Numbered from the stretch's first letter, positions 18,070 to 29,562 are shown. The stretch is 35,358 nt of DNA from an uncultured Bacteroidales bacterium (GCA_944322815.1 CALUQB010000029.1:1-35358); one strand, 5' to 3'. Numbers and translations are program-made. The notes: generated from the sequence alone by a model not told the origin.

Positions 18070-21000
18070 ATGGACAGAATGAAACCGATATTGCCGGTCC
18101 TGCTTGCAGGCACGGCGGCACTGATTCCGGCACAGGCTCAGGAAAGGCACGGGTCCGGAACAACTGGACAGGACAGACCGAATATCCTGTGGCTGACTTT
18201 CGAAGACACCAGTTTCTATGAATTCGGATGCTACGGAAACAAGGACGTACATACACCTAACGTGGACAGCCTGGCCGCCCATGGAGTGCTGTTCACGAAT
18301 GCATGGTCGAATGCCCCGCAGAGTTCGCCGGCAAGGTCATCCCTGATCACAGGCTGCTACGCTACCACATACGGCATGGACATCCATCCGGTATCCACAG
18401 ACACTTCGGAAGGCATTCTGTTCCCTCAGCTGCTCCGAGATGCAGGGTACTGGTGCTCAAATAACAGGAAGACCCACTACAACACCACCACGGACAACAA
18501 GTCCTGCTGGGACGAATGCAGCAAGACGGCATCCTACAACAGCGCCGGAAGAAAGCCCGGACAGCCGTTCTTCTCAGTATTCAACACTGCCACATCGCAC
18601 ATGGGCCGGGTCCGCACATTCCATACTGACGGCAGACGGGACTATACCCTGGAGGGTATCTATCCCCAGCTTCTGGATCTTCCGCCACATGTGCCGGATC
18701 TCGCGGAAGTGCGCTCTGACTATGCCGGACATCTGGAAGCAGTCCAGGATGTGGACACTTGGGTAGGCTTCTTCCTCGATGACCTGAAAGAACACGGGCT
18801 GGAAGACGATACCATCATCTTCATATTCAGCGATCACGGCGGCTGTCTGCCCCGCGGGAAAGGCTACCTGTACGAAACCGGCCTGCATGTCCCGCTGGTC
18901 GTCTATTTTCCAGACAAATGGAAACATCTGGCCCCGGACTGCGGTCAGGACAGCATCGGACACGAATACACCGCTCCGGCAGGTTTCGTGGACCTCGCCC
19001 CGTCAGTCCTCAGCCTCGCAGGGGTCAGACCGCCTGAAAACATGCAGGGAAAAGCCTTGATGGGCCGATACGCAAGCGAAGGACACAAATACCACTATGC
19101 CTTCGCCGCCAACCACCTTCATCATTTCACTCCTGTACGGGCCGTCTCCGACGGGCAATACAAATACATAAGGAGCTATATGCCTTACAGGCAATTCGCA
19201 CTCAGAAACTACTATCAGTGGGGAATGCCATCGAACAAAGCCTGGGACAAACTGGTACTCGGAGGGCACAACACGAATCCGGACTGGGACCAGCCTTTCG
19301 GCACACACCCGGCAGAGATGCTCTTCGATCTGGAAACAGATCCGTTCGAACTTCACGACCTGTCCGCCGACCCGCAGTATAAGAAAGTGCTGAAGAAATT
19401 CAGGAAACTGGAATCGGAACATATCAGGAATACTGTGGATCTCGGATTCTTTCTGCCTACGAGCCGGAAGGATATCGTCCTGTATGACATGGTAAGGGAA
19501 AACGGATACCCTCTGGAAGACCTCTGGACCCTTGTGGAGAAAGCCGGCATGGCTACAGTATATGACATTCCCGAACTCGTCAAAGCGATGGAAAGCCCTC
19601 TGGACGATTTCAGATTCTGGGGTACGGCCGGTATGGCGAAACTTGCGACGGAAGGGGCATTGGACTCCTGTCCTGAAATCCTGTACAGGCTGGCAGAAGA
19701 CAAGAACCCGTACATCGCCTGCGAAGCGGCATATGCACTGGTCTGGTGCGGAGAGCCTGAAAAAGGACTGAAGCGGCTTCTGAATCCTGCAGACGAAAAA
19801 GAGCGTAAAATAGGATATTCCGCCCTGGAATGCCTGTCCCTGCACCCCGAACTCAAGGAAACACTTCTGGAATACTGTCTAACAGACCTGCAGGAAAAAG
19901 CGGAAACCCTGCCGCGCAAGGCAAATGAAGATGCAGGACTGATGGCCAGGGGCATCCTGGTGAATCTCGGCCAGCTCGACATAGACCTCCTCCACGGTGA
20001 AGAAGCCTACATGCAGGGACTGAAACTGAATCACGGACGGCGGAAAATGGTACCGCTGCCGTCAACTCCGACACAAATCATATCCTTCGAAGACAGCCGC
20101 GTACCTGAAAACTTCTCCATCGACAAGGGGAAACTGTCCGTATCATCCCTGAAATACAAGCAGGGACACCAGGCCCTGAAAATAGACTGGGAATCAGGGG
20201 CAGAAGTCACGATCTCACATCCGGAGGGACTTCGGAAAGCTGCAGGCGCACGCAACGGAGGCATGAATGTCTGGATCTACAACGAAGAACCTGTACAGGA
20301 CACTCTCATGTTCTCTTTCAGGAATGCAAAGGGAAACGAACTCTGCAGACTTCCGTTCCGGATGGAATTCAAGGGATGGAGATGCATCTGGATCAATTTC
20401 AGGGCAGACCTGGGAAAAGCCGACAGGGAAGAAATCGCTTCCGTCATCATGCGCTTCCCGGACAGCACGGACAAGGGCACGACATGGCTGGACATCCTGG
20501 AATTCACTGAAAACGTTTCATGGCAGAACATGAGCGATGCACAATACAGCGTAAACAGGACTGATTTCAGCCTGATCCCTGACTTCATGGGATACAGGAC
20601 AGCTGACAGGACCGTGACCAAGCCTGTCAGAGCCAGCGAAGAAGAAATCGGAATCATAGCGGAAAGACTGGAAAACTGGTATCTGGGAAGCGGTTCGGCA
20701 CCGGCAGGAGAACTGACCAGGATCAGGATTGAAAACGAAAAGGATTTCATAGCCAAGGGAGTGGAACGCGCCTCCGGATACGACATCGGGACCGGGCCTC
20801 TCTTTCCATGGGGCGCTCCAGGCGAGATAAACGGTGAAAAATGTATCAAGTTCAGGGAACTGAACGAATTCGTCCTCATACCGCTGGCCCTGGACTGGAA
20901 AAAGAACGGGAACAGGGAAAGTCTGGACAAGGCCCTGAAAATCTATGACTGGTTTTATGACCAGGGCTGGGCTGACGGCAGCGGCATGGGCACACTTACA

Positions 21001-22917
21001 TTCGAAAAGCTCCGCAGCTGCGGCTATTTCCATTCCTTTTTCATGCTGAAAGACAGGCTCTCCACCGAAAAACTCGACAGGGAACTGGAAAGCATCGACT
21101 GGTTCAGCCTTTTCGGCATGTGCTATTGCATACCGGAACACAAGGGCGAAGTCGCCGACAATCTCAGGGCCCTCGCCATCCCGAAACTCATCTACGCCCT
21201 GTCTATTCCGGATCAGGAAAGCCGTCAGGAAGCACTGACTGTCTACAAGGATTACATGGACAATGCCCTCGGCCTGGCTCCAGGGTATTTCGGGACCTTC
21301 AAGCCGGATTTCTCCGGATATCATCACAGAGGCCCGTACCACAGTGCATACTATCCTCACGCCCTGTATGCCGGGTCTCTCATAGCTTACCTCCTTCACG
21401 GCACTCCATACGCGCTCTCAGACGAGACTCTGCAGAATCTGAAAAACGGACTTCTGAATTTCAGGTTTTTCTGCGCAGGGACCGATGTGCCGGCTGGTAC
21501 CACCGGAAGATTCCCGAAAGGCAGCCAGGTCCTTCAGGAAATACTTCCGGCATTCGCCTATGCTGCCCTGAGTTTCGACGAGCCGGATCCTGAACTGACT
21601 GCAGCCCTGAAAGAGTCTCTTTCCGAACCGGAAACTGCGGCCGCGATGTTGGAATATGCATCAGACGTCAAATCCTCCCTCGCCTACACCTCCACAGTCG
21701 GTGAAATGGAACTTATGGAGGCTGTCGCCTCAATGCCGGCGGAGCCTGCTCCGGCACCGGCCGGCTCCAGATTCTACCCGTATTCCGGAATGCTGGTCAC
21801 AAAAGACGCCAGGACACAGTTCAATGCGAAGGGATTCAGCCGCTATATCTGGGATTTCGAATCATCTGCCACCGAAAATATTTACGGAAGATACGTTTCA
21901 TACGGACATCTCGAGTATCACGATTTCCGGAACGGAGGAAAGTCTTTCCATCCGGAAGAGGCCATGTGGGACTGGAGCTACATGCCGGGGGCCACTACCA
22001 GAGTGCTTCCTCCTGAAATGCTGCAGGGCAAGGGCGGAGCTTCTTCAGGACACAGGAATTTTTCAGACCAGGCATTCCTCGCCGGCGTGGGTGTGTCGGA
22101 CAGTCTCGCCATGTTCTCCGTAAGACTGCATGACATAGCCTATGACACCACATTCAGGGCCGACAAGTCCGTATTCTTCTTCAAGGACTGGATCTTCTGT
22201 ATCGGGTCCGGCATCAGTTCCGGAGATCCGGAACATCCTGTGGTGACCACCCTGTTCCAGGATTTCAGCGGGAACGGTCAGGTACATGAAACCGGAATCG
22301 GGTGGATGGCCGAAGACGGATCATTCCTCTATGCCGTGAAAAACGGGACAGTCAGGACATCCAAAGACGGGCTTTACACCAGGACGTGGATAGAACACGG
22401 CCCGGCTCCGGAAAACGGCAGCTACGGCTATTTCATACTTAAAGACAAGGATGCGGCGGAAGCAGCCCGGCTCCTCTCGGATGACAGTCCTGTGGAAATC
22501 ATCGAAGCTGACAGCGATGCCCATATCATCAGAAAACACGATTCGGACATAGTATGCGGAGCCATATTCAATCCTGGGAAGACTTTCTCCGGAACACCTG
22601 TCGTACGCACGAATATTCCTCTGGCGTATATATTCGAGAATCCGGACAGCATTCAGGATACGGCAGCCAGACTGACTGTATGCGAACCGGACATGAGAAG
22701 ACCGTACAAGGCTCACATGGGACTGCTTACGGATGAAGATGTCATCGCTGAGGAAAAACCGCACCTGACCACTGTCGTTCTGGACGGACATTATACCATG
22801 AATGACGGTCCGGAAGATGCCGTGCTCAGCTACGACGAGGACTCCGGAACCACATCCATATCTTTCACAACCATCAGAGGGAACAATTATTCATTCAAGA
22901 TCACCGGACAGAAATGA
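18070..22917 (+). CDS. Sulfatase-PL8 (chondroitin ABC lyase-like) fusion protein
   Basis: One uninterrupted 1615-aa frame with a signal peptide ([20 protein letters not shown], ending AQAQ). Residues about 37-460 are an S1-type sulfatase: metal pair E45-D46, Ser-type formylglycine motif S85-S-P-A-R89, and [19 protein letters not shown]. Residues about 480-650 look like HEAT repeats. From about 665 a chondroitin-lyase N-terminal beta domain begins ([16 protein letters not shown]), followed by an alpha-toroid and a beta-sandwich typical of PL8. The PL8 catalytic set can be assigned: H1085 with Y1094, R1147 in GRFP and E1269 in [13 protein letters not shown]. It should remove sulfate from, and eliminatively cleave, a chondroitin/dermatan-type chain or hyaluronan; the exact substrate is inference. 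It needs an anaerobic sulfatase-maturing enzyme, not seen here. Confidence 0.9.
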   Translation: MDRMKPILPVLLAGTAALIPAQAQERHGSGTTGQDRPNILWLTFEDTSFYEFGCYGNKDVHTPNVDSLAAHGVLFTNAWSNAPQSSPARSSLITGCYATTYGMDIHPVSTDTSEGILFPQLLRDAGYWCSNNRKTHYNTTTDNKSCWDECSKTASYNSAGRKPGQPFFSVFNTATSHMGRVRTFHTDGRRDYTLEGIYPQLLDLPPHVPDLAEVRSDYAGHLEAVQDVDTWVGFFLDDLKEHGLEDDTIIFIFSDHGGCLPRGKGYLYETGLHVPLVVYFPDKWKHLAPDCGQDSIGHEYTAPAGFVDLAPSVLSLAGVRPPENMQGKALMGRYASEGHKYHYAFAANHLHHFTPVRAVSDGQYKYIRSYMPYRQFALRNYYQWGMPSNKAWDKLVLGGHNTNPDWDQPFGTHPAEMLFDLETDPFELHDLSADPQYKKVLKKFRKLESEHIRNTVDLGFFLPTSRKDIVLYDMVRENGYPLEDLWTLVEKAGMATVYDIPELVKAMESPLDDFRFWGTAGMAKLATEGALDSCPEILYRLAEDKNPYIACEAAYALVWCGEPEKGLKRLLNPADEKERKIGYSALECLSLHPELKETLLEYCLTDLQEKAETLPRKANEDAGLMARGILVNLGQLDIDLLHGEEAYMQGLKLNHGRRKMVPLPSTPTQIISFEDSRVPENFSIDKGKLSVSSLKYKQGHQALKIDWESGAEVTISHPEGLRKAAGARNGGMNVWIYNEEPVQDTLMFSFRNAKGNELCRLPFRMEFKGWRCIWINFRADLGKADREEIASVIMRFPDSTDKGTTWLDILEFTENVSWQNMSDAQYSVNRTDFSLIPDFMGYRTADRTVTKPVRASEEEIGIIAERLENWYLGSGSAPAGELTRIRIENEKDFIAKGVERASGYDIGTGPLFPWGAPGEINGEKCIKFRELNEFVLIPLALDWKKNGNRESLDKALKIYDWFYDQGWADGSGMGTLTFEKLRSCGYFHSFFMLKDRLSTEKLDRELESIDWFSLFGMCYCIPEHKGEVADNLRALAIPKLIYALSIPDQESRQEALTVYKDYMDNALGLAPGYFGTFKPDFSGYHHRGPYHSAYYPHALYAGSLIAYLLHGTPYALSDETLQNLKNGLLNFRFFCAGTDVPAGTTGRFPKGSQVLQEILPAFAYAALSFDEPDPELTAALKESLSEPETAAAMLEYASDVKSSLAYTSTVGEMELMEAVASMPAEPAPAPAGSRFYPYSGMLVTKDARTQFNAKGFSRYIWDFESSATENIYGRYVSYGHLEYHDFRNGGKSFHPEEAMWDWSYMPGATTRVLPPEMLQGKGGASSGHRNFSDQAFLAGVGVSDSLAMFSVRLHDIAYDTTFRADKSVFFFKDWIFCIGSGISSGDPEHPVVTTLFQDFSGNGQVHETGIGWMAEDGSFLYAVKNGTVRTSKDGLYTRTWIEHGPAPENGSYGYFILKDKDAAEAARLLSDDSPVEIIEADSDAHIIRKHDSDIVCGAIFNPGKTFSGTPVVRTNIPLAYIFENPDSIQDTAARLTVCEPDMRRPYKAHMGLLTDEDVIAEEKPHLTTVVLDGHYTMNDGPEDAVLSYDEDSGTTSISFTTIRGNNYSFKITGQK

Positions 22918-25352
22918 GATATTCTTTTTCATGCATTGCGGCGGCAGCCGCCGCAATGTCATTGTCCTGCTCGCAGGACACCATGGATGAAAACACATTG
23001 TGGTACACCTCCCCGGCTACGATCTGGGAAGAGGCATTGCCGGCAGGCAACGGAAGGATGGGGGCGATGGTTTTCGGGTACACGGGAAAGGAGAGGATAC
23101 AGTTCAATGAAAACACGCTCTACAGCGGAGGACCGCAGCCGTCTCTCGGAATCGATATCAGGGAGGATCTCGGAACGGTGCGCAGCCTGCTGGCCGAAGG
23201 GAAGAACGACGAGGCCGGGGAACTGATGCAGCGTAAATGGATCGGACGCCTGAACGAAGCATACCAGCCTTTCGGTGATCTGTATCTGGACTTCGGGGAC
23301 AGCTCGTCGGTAAGCGGCTACAGGCATGCTCTGGACATGAGGAACGGCATAGTGAGTACATCATATACAAAAGACGGGGCCAATGTGACGAGAGAGGTAT
23401 TCGTCTCGTATCCCGACCAGGCCATCGTGGTGAATATCAGGGCGGACAAGCCGGTCCTGGACTTCACGGCCAGTATGGGTTCGAAACATCCGGTGGAAAT
23501 TTCCTGTCCGGACGGGAATCCGGTGATGAGAGGCCATGCTCCTGTCCATGCACAGCGCCGTGACATAGAAAACATGCGGAAATTCCATACGGAAAGGCTT
23601 CATCCGGAGTATTTCAGACCTGACGGGAGCGTCATCAGAGAGGACCAGGTCATTTACGAAAACGGGGAAGGAATGGCTTTCGAGTCCATGCTGGTGCCAT
23701 ACAGCCATACGGACGGCAGCCTGGATGTCACTGAAGACGGCCGCATCGTAGCGAAAGGATGTTCGGAAGTGACCATGCTGCTATATGCCGCCACAGGTTA
23801 CGACGGATTCGACAAGAACCCGTCAGCGTCCTGGGATGACACTCATGAAAAGATAGCCGCATACCGTTCACGGCTCTGTCCTGGCGACGGCTATCCGACT
23901 GTCAGGAAACGGCATACGGAAGATTTCAGCAGACTGTACGACAGGGTGGCTCTCGAGCTGCCGTCCACGACGGCACAGAGACTAATGCCGACAGACATGA
24001 GACTGGCTGCCTATCATGAAATGGAAGATCCCGGACTCGCAGCGCAGCTTTTCCAGTTCGGACGGTACCTGATGATATCAGGGTCACGGCCGGGCGGACA
24101 GCCGCTGAATCTGCAGGGACTGTGGAATGACCAGCTTCTCCCTCCGTGGAACTCGGGCTATACCCTCAACATAAATCTCGAAATGAATTACTGGCCTGCG
24201 GAAGTCTGCCATCTGTCCGAATGCCATCTTCCGCTATTCAGTCTCATCAGGGAGATTTCCGAAAACGGGGAAAAGATAGCCAGGGACATGTACGGACTGG
24301 AAGGCTGGACCATACATCATAATATTTCACTGTGGAGGGAAGGCTATCCTTCCGACGGATTCGTCTACTGGTTTTTCTGGAACATGTCAGGCCCGTGGCT
24401 GTGCAGCCACATCTGGGAGCATTATCTGTACACCGGAGACAGGGAATTCCTCGCAGAGTACTACCCTGTGATGAAGGGTTCTGCAGAGTTCTGCTCCGGC
24501 TGGCTGACAGAAAACAGTGAGGGGGAACTCGTGACGCCTGTCAGCACATCTCCCGAAAACGCATATCTGATGTCGGACGGCGCCCCGGCATCTGTCTGCG
24601 AAGGAAGCACCATGGATATGGCCATCATCCGGAATCTTTTCACAGTGACTTCACAGGCGGCAGATACTCTCGGCATCGATTCCGGTTTCAGTGCCGCCCT
24701 CAGGGAAAAGGCGGGCAGACTCAGAGGGTATGAAACAGGCAGCATGGGACAGATTCTTGAGTGGGACCGCGAATACATGGAAAGCGAACCTCATCACAGG
24801 CATGTGTCACATCTGTTCGGACTGTATCCGGGGAATGATATCACCTCTCCGGAGCTGCAGGAAGCGGCAGCCAGAAGTCTGGAGCTGCGTGGAAACGGAG
24901 GGACAGGATGGAGCATGGCCTGGAAGGTTTCACTATGGGCAAGACTGCTGAATGGAGAAAACGCACTCGGAGCCATCAGCGACCTGATCCGGTATGTCGG
25001 GCCTGAAACTTCCGCCACGAGCACTGGCGGAGGCTTCTACCGTAGCCTGCTGAATGCCCTGCCTTTCCAGATAGACGGGAATTTCGGGCTGACCGCCGGG
25101 GTGGCGGAGATGCTGCTACAGAGCCAGGACGGGTATCTGCATCTGCTGCCTGCCCTGCCTGACAGCTGGAACAGAGGCAGTGTGAAAGGGCTGAGAGCCC
25201 GCGGCGGCTTCACTGTGGACATCTGCTGGGATGAAGACGGCGTCACTGCAGACATCACAAGCGACATTTCCAGAGATGCAGACGTGGCATGCCGCGGTTC
25301 AGTACAGACACTGCATTTCACCGCAGGCGAAACGATGCATATCTCTTTCTGA
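22914..25352 (+). CDS. GH95-family glycoside hydrolase (alpha-L-fucosidase or alpha-L-galactosidase), lipoprotein
   Basis: The 812-aa product has a lipoprotein signal (lipobox SLSC). Family hallmarks include [20 protein letters not shown] and [11 protein letters not shown] in the N-terminal beta domain. In the (alpha/alpha)6 barrel, [33 protein letters not shown] (paired N419 and N421), TSPEN with candidate general acid E548, and [15 protein letters not shown] are seen. GH95 enzymes invert alpha-1,2-linked L-fucose or L-galactose. The position before GGTGWS that is usually Asp or Glu is Asn661 here, which could alter catalysis. The start overlaps the sulfatase-lyase stop as ATGA, implying translational coupling, so the two enzymes probably act on the same glycan. 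Confidence 0.9.
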   Translation: MRYSFSCIAAAAAAMSLSCSQDTMDENTLWYTSPATIWEEALPAGNGRMGAMVFGYTGKERIQFNENTLYSGGPQPSLGIDIREDLGTVRSLLAEGKNDEAGELMQRKWIGRLNEAYQPFGDLYLDFGDSSSVSGYRHALDMRNGIVSTSYTKDGANVTREVFVSYPDQAIVVNIRADKPVLDFTASMGSKHPVEISCPDGNPVMRGHAPVHAQRRDIENMRKFHTERLHPEYFRPDGSVIREDQVIYENGEGMAFESMLVPYSHTDGSLDVTEDGRIVAKGCSEVTMLLYAATGYDGFDKNPSASWDDTHEKIAAYRSRLCPGDGYPTVRKRHTEDFSRLYDRVALELPSTTAQRLMPTDMRLAAYHEMEDPGLAAQLFQFGRYLMISGSRPGGQPLNLQGLWNDQLLPPWNSGYTLNINLEMNYWPAEVCHLSECHLPLFSLIREISENGEKIARDMYGLEGWTIHHNISLWREGYPSDGFVYWFFWNMSGPWLCSHIWEHYLYTGDREFLAEYYPVMKGSAEFCSGWLTENSEGELVTPVSTSPENAYLMSDGAPASVCEGSTMDMAIIRNLFTVTSQAADTLGIDSGFSAALREKAGRLRGYETGSMGQILEWDREYMESEPHHRHVSHLFGLYPGNDITSPELQEAAARSLELRGNGGTGWSMAWKVSLWARLLNGENALGAISDLIRYVGPETSATSTGGGFYRSLLNALPFQIDGNFGLTAGVAEMLLQSQDGYLHLLPALPDSWNRGSVKGLRARGGFTVDICWDEDGVTADITSDISRDADVACRGSVQTLHFTAGETMHISF

Positions 25353-25384
25353 CGTTCCTCCGGGAAAACCTGCCGCATGCGCTA

Positions 25385-28300
25385 TCAGGAATTGTTCTTC
25401 TGATATTCGGTAGGCAGGCACCCGAAATGCCGCTTGAAACTGGTCGAGAAATACGATGGAGACGAGAATCCTACCTTGTAGCTGATCTCGGCTATGGTCC
25501 ATCTGTTTTCCTTCAGAAGCTCGCAGGCTTCGTTGAAGCGGATCTTTCTGATGAAGTCGAGGGCCGACAGTCCCGTGATGGCCTTTATTTTCAGATGCAG
25601 GCTTGAGCGGCTGACTGTCAGTTCCTTGGCAAATTCTTCCGTAGAGAATGTCTCGTTGCTCAGGTTCTTCTTCACCACTTCGGCAGCTTTCTGTATGAAC
25701 TCTTCGTCAGCCTCGTTGAACGTTATGTTCTGAGGCTCCATTTCAGCCATCCTGGAATATCTTTCCATGATGCGCCGCCTGTTTCTGATGATATTATTGG
25801 CCTTCATGGCCAGTACCTGAAGAGAGAACGGCTTAGGGATATAGTCGTCAGCCCCGGTCTGAAGGGCATCGAGCTGGTCGTCGATGTCTGTCTTGGCAGA
25901 AAGCATGACCACCGGAATGTGACCGGTGCTGATATTCTGCTTGATGCTTCTGCAGAGCTTTATGCCATCCATCACCGGCATCATGATATCCGTGATGACC
26001 ATATCCGTTTCAGGGTACTGTTTCAACACTTCCAGGGCTTCTTCTCCGTTTCCGGCGACTTTCACATCGAACTGCTGGGAGAGTCCGTCCCGGATGAAGT
26101 TCCGTATCTCCTCGTTGTCTTCCACCACGAGAAGCATCCCGCGTTTCTTTCCGTCGACATCGATATCCTCATCCTCCTGGCGTTCGGTATCGATATAATA
26201 CATTTCACGAGGATTTGTAGAATAGGCCACATCTTCTTCTCCGGTATCTGTATCCTTCACTATTTCCTTTTCCGAATAGACTGAGATATCCTGCGGGAAG
26301 ATCACGGTGAAAGTACTGCCGACACCTTCCGTACTCTGGACATCCACATAGCCGTGATGAAGTTCGGCCAGCCTGAGCACGAGCGACAGACCGATACCGC
26401 TGCCGATATGTTCGCTGTCTATCTGGTAGAACCTCTCGAAAATCTTGCTCTGCTTGTCCAGCGCTATCCCCACACCCGTATCGCTGACCTGGAATACCAG
26501 ATTGCCGTCCTTTTCGAAGAGACGGACAGTGACAGCGCCTTTTTCCGTATATTTGAATGCATTGGATATCAGGTTATTCACTATGAGATCCAGATACTTT
26601 TTGTCCAGGATGAAGGTCTTGTCCTCCAGATCCGAGATGAAGTTGTATTCTATCCCCTTGTGCTGCGCCAGCTTTTCATAAAACGCGAAATTCTCGAGCA
26701 CCAGATTGAATGCGTTTTCTCTGGTGACCCTGAGTTTGAACACACCCTGCTCTGCCCTGCGGTAGTCCATCAGCTGGTTCACCAGATGCAATATCCTGTC
26801 CGTATTCCTTTCGATGAATTTCAGCTGTTTCCGCATCCATTTGTCCGAAGTCTTGGATATCATCTCCTGAAGAGGGGCCACTATCAGAGTCAGCGGCGTC
26901 CTGAGCTCATGCGAGATATTGATGAAAAAGCGCATTTTCATCTGTGCGACCTCATCCTTGGCTTCCTGCCGTTTCTTTTCCATTTCGAGCTTGGCCTCCA
27001 TGGCTTTCCTCTCCCACAGGAAACGGGCAACGAAATACACGAATCCGGACACGAACAGTACGAGAAGACATTTCGCCCACCATGTGGAATACCATACCGG
27101 CCTGACCGTTATGCCAAGTGTGGCCGGAGTATCGTTCCAGATACCGTCACTGTTGGCAGACTTGACCATGAAGGTATAGTGCCCCGGAGGAAGGTTCGAA
27201 TATGACACCGACCTCTGCCCGCGTTCCGGATAGTACCATTCCTTGTCATAGCCCTGCAGCTTGTAGGCGAACGAATTGTGCTGGCCGGAAAGATAGTTCG
27301 GCACTACAAAGCCGAGGGTAAAGGATCTCTGGTCATGCGAAAACACTATCTCGTCCGTCTTCGATATGTTTTTCTCCAGCAGGCCTGTCCCGTCACCGGG
27401 TCTCACGGGACGGTTGTACAGGGAAAGTTCCGAAATGACAGGCTCAGGAGAATACGGATTCTCTCCAAGCGATTCCGGCACGAAGACGGTAATGCCGTTT
27501 ATACCGCCGAAATACATTCTGCCGTCCGAAGTCCGGCAATGCGAGTATGTGTTGAACTGATCGCTTTGCAGCCCGTCGGCACTCGTATAGTTCCGGATTT
27601 TCCCGCTTTCCGGATTGAAACCGGAGAGTCCCTTGTTCGTACTCAGCCACAGATTCCCTGCAGAATCTTCCTCGATTCCGTAGATCACATTGTTCGGAAG
27701 TCCGTTCGCGGTGGAAAAATGCAGGGTAGTATCCCTGACCGTATCATAGCCGTAGAGTCCCGAGCGGGACGCTATCCACATAAGCCCGTTGTCCGACTCG
27801 TGGAAATCCTGGACGGATTTCATTGGCGGCAGATTCATGGTATCGGAAAGGCACGTACCTATATCGCCTGAAGCGATATCATAGACTTTCAGTCCGTCAT
27901 CGCCTCCCAGCCACAGCCTGTCTCTGGAATCCTGGAACATGGACATGATTCTCACCGGAAGCCGGCTGTCCGATGTCCGGTTTTCTTTCCGGGAGGCAAA
28001 GGTGCGCGAACGTATATTGTAAATGAAAAGGCCGTTCAACGTACCTATCCAGAGAGAGCCTGCATCTCTTGGCAGAATCGCATATACATCCGCCACGGCG
28101 CCTCCGTTCCCGGGGTCCGGGCAGAATGTGATTCTGCCTGTCTCCCTGTCAAGTATGTTCAGGCCTCCGGCATGGGCTCCTATGAACACCTGATTGCGGG
28201 ACTTGTCTATATGGATGGCCTTGATATCGTTGGATTCCACGCCTTCTTTCCTGCTTCCGTTCATGTAATAGGCGAATTTTTCAGTCTGCGGGTCATAGTG

Positions 28301-29476
28301 GTTCACACCCCCGTCATTGGTTCCTATCCACAGGGTTCCGTCACTGTCTTCTACTATGCAGCTCACCACATTCCCGCTGAGCGAATTCGAGTGAGGTATA
28401 TGCCTTATGTTCCTGAAACGCATCTTGAGAGGATGGTAGTAGTTCGCCCCGCCGAAAAAGGTTCCGAGCCACATGCCGCCCTGGGAATCCTTGAATATGC
28501 ATCTTACCGACTGCTGGGACAGGCTTTCAGGTTCAGAAGGATTCGAATAGATGACAGTGAAATCATCGGCGGCGGCGTTATAGATGCAGAGATTGTTGAA
28601 TGTTCCTATCCACAACCGGCCTGATGAGTCCAGGGCCAGAGCCCTGACATAGTCGGAACATAGTTCCGAATCGGCATGTCTGAAATGCCTGAGTTCTCCG
28701 GATATCCTGTCTATCCGGAAAAGACCGCCGCCTTCAGTTCCTACATAGAGATTCCGGTCATTTTCCAGCAGCAGTGTCTGGATGCGCCACCCCCCCCCGC
28801 TGGAAAATTCGGGCATAGGATAGATAAGGTTTTTCCCGGGCTCGTAGACGAAAAGCTCCCCGGCATCCGTTCCCATGAACAGTCTGCCGTCTCCTGAAGT
28901 GACCGCAGTGGCTTTAAGAGGCAGCATCGATACCGGCAGGACATCGTCCCTGAATGTCCGCTTCCGGATATCGAAGACCGTGACCCTGTCATCCAGAGCT
29001 ACCAGCAGCAAGGATTCGGAGAGCGGATATATGACATTTACCGCAGACGGTATTCCCTTATAGGTATAGTTCCTGAAAATATCCATGTCTTCGTCATATA
29101 GGGAAAGTCCGGAGGCGGTACCTACCCATATCCGTCCGTCCAGATCTGCACACAGAGTCCTAGTAATGTCGTCCGCGATACTCGTAGTATCCCCTATCTG
29201 GTGCTGGTACACGGTGAAGCCGTACCCGTCATATTTGTTCACTCCGTCATAAGTCGCGAACCACATGTTTCCGGTCCTGTCCTGGGCAATGGAGAATATG
29301 GTACTTTGCGAGAGTCCGGACTCGATGGATATCCTCGTGAAATGTATGTTCTGTTCCGGTCCGGCAGCCGAGGATGACCACCCCGGGAAGAACCAGAGGA
29401 CCGCCATCGCCAATACCGCCGGAAAGCGGCCGTTCCTGAAAATCTGAAAGCCAAACACTATCATGTTATCAATCAT
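25385..29476 (-). CDS. Hybrid two-component system regulator (HTCS)
   Basis: A 1363-aa one-protein sensor and activator. After a signal or anchor segment, many two-component-regulator propeller repeats (about 45-690; repeats such as DRTGNMWFATYDGVNKYD and DSDGTLWIGTNDGGVNHYD) form the periplasmic sensor. A Y_Y_Y domain (about 730-790; SYSNLPPGHYTFMVKSANSD) precedes a membrane helix at about 800-821. The cytoplasmic part has HisKA with H856 (INISHELRTPLTL), HATPase_c, a receiver with D1163 (VITDIMMPVMDG) and a C-terminal AraC helix-turn-helix (about 1255-1363). HTCSs typically bind an oligosaccharide and activate adjacent polysaccharide genes. Its gene ends 32 nt from the GH95 stop, so it likely controls the convergent sulfatase-lyase/GH95 pair. 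An alternative start is Met5 at 29464. Confidence 0.95.
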   Translation of the reverse strand: MIDNMIVFGFQIFRNGRFPAVLAMAVLWFFPGWSSSAAGPEQNIHFTRISIESGLSQSTIFSIAQDRTGNMWFATYDGVNKYDGYGFTVYQHQIGDTTSIADDITRTLCADLDGRIWVGTASGLSLYDEDMDIFRNYTYKGIPSAVNVIYPLSESLLLVALDDRVTVFDIRKRTFRDDVLPVSMLPLKATAVTSGDGRLFMGTDAGELFVYEPGKNLIYPMPEFSSGGGWRIQTLLLENDRNLYVGTEGGGLFRIDRISGELRHFRHADSELCSDYVRALALDSSGRLWIGTFNNLCIYNAAADDFTVIYSNPSEPESLSQQSVRCIFKDSQGGMWLGTFFGGANYYHPLKMRFRNIRHIPHSNSLSGNVVSCIVEDSDGTLWIGTNDGGVNHYDPQTEKFAYYMNGSRKEGVESNDIKAIHIDKSRNQVFIGAHAGGLNILDRETGRITFCPDPGNGGAVADVYAILPRDAGSLWIGTLNGLFIYNIRSRTFASRKENRTSDSRLPVRIMSMFQDSRDRLWLGGDDGLKVYDIASGDIGTCLSDTMNLPPMKSVQDFHESDNGLMWIASRSGLYGYDTVRDTTLHFSTANGLPNNVIYGIEEDSAGNLWLSTNKGLSGFNPESGKIRNYTSADGLQSDQFNTYSHCRTSDGRMYFGGINGITVFVPESLGENPYSPEPVISELSLYNRPVRPGDGTGLLEKNISKTDEIVFSHDQRSFTLGFVVPNYLSGQHNSFAYKLQGYDKEWYYPERGQRSVSYSNLPPGHYTFMVKSANSDGIWNDTPATLGITVRPVWYSTWWAKCLLVLFVSGFVYFVARFLWERKAMEAKLEMEKKRQEAKDEVAQMKMRFFINISHELRTPLTLIVAPLQEMISKTSDKWMRKQLKFIERNTDRILHLVNQLMDYRRAEQGVFKLRVTRENAFNLVLENFAFYEKLAQHKGIEYNFISDLEDKTFILDKKYLDLIVNNLISNAFKYTEKGAVTVRLFEKDGNLVFQVSDTGVGIALDKQSKIFERFYQIDSEHIGSGIGLSLVLRLAELHHGYVDVQSTEGVGSTFTVIFPQDISVYSEKEIVKDTDTGEEDVAYSTNPREMYYIDTERQEDEDIDVDGKKRGMLLVVEDNEEIRNFIRDGLSQQFDVKVAGNGEEALEVLKQYPETDMVITDIMMPVMDGIKLCRSIKQNISTGHIPVVMLSAKTDIDDQLDALQTGADDYIPKPFSLQVLAMKANNIIRNRRRIMERYSRMAEMEPQNITFNEADEEFIQKAAEVVKKNLSNETFSTEEFAKELTVSRSSLHLKIKAITGLSALDFIRKIRFNEACELLKENRWTIAEISYKVGFSSPSYFSTSFKRHFGCLPTEYQKNNS
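28790..28798 (-). repeat. G9 homopolymer inside the HTCS sensor domain
   Basis: Nine C on the plus strand (nine G on the coding strand) encode Gly227-Gly229 of the regulator, just before Trp230. The frame is intact at this length; gain or loss of one base would truncate the sensor. I noticed no other homopolymeric G/C tract of comparable length in the window. Confidence 0.9.
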
Positions 29477-29481
29477 GTGTA

Positions 29482-29521
29482 TAAAAAAAGCCGTCCTTAC
29501 AGCACAGCTTTAAGAACGGCT
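29482..29521 (-). terminator. Intrinsic terminator of the four-gene envelope operon
   Basis: On the minus strand AGCCGT-x-CTTA pairs with its complement (arms 29489-29499 and 29511-29521, one mismatch), and the stem is followed by a run of seven T. It lies 42 nt after the O-antigen-ligase-like stop and just before the HTCS start, separating the two transcription units. Confidence 0.88.
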
Positions 29522-29562
29522 AATTTACGAAATTTTTCCCGATTTTCATTGCAGCCTCCGGC

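Noticed and set aside
20518-21399. Minus-strand open frames opposite the sulfatase-lyase gene
   Set aside because: They lie wholly inside a gene with clear catalytic motifs and show no family features of their own.
18070-22917. Two separate genes joined by a sequencing error
   Set aside because: The frame is continuous, and no start codon with signal peptide exists at the start of the lyase part (near codon 660), so a fusion is the simpler reading from this sequence.
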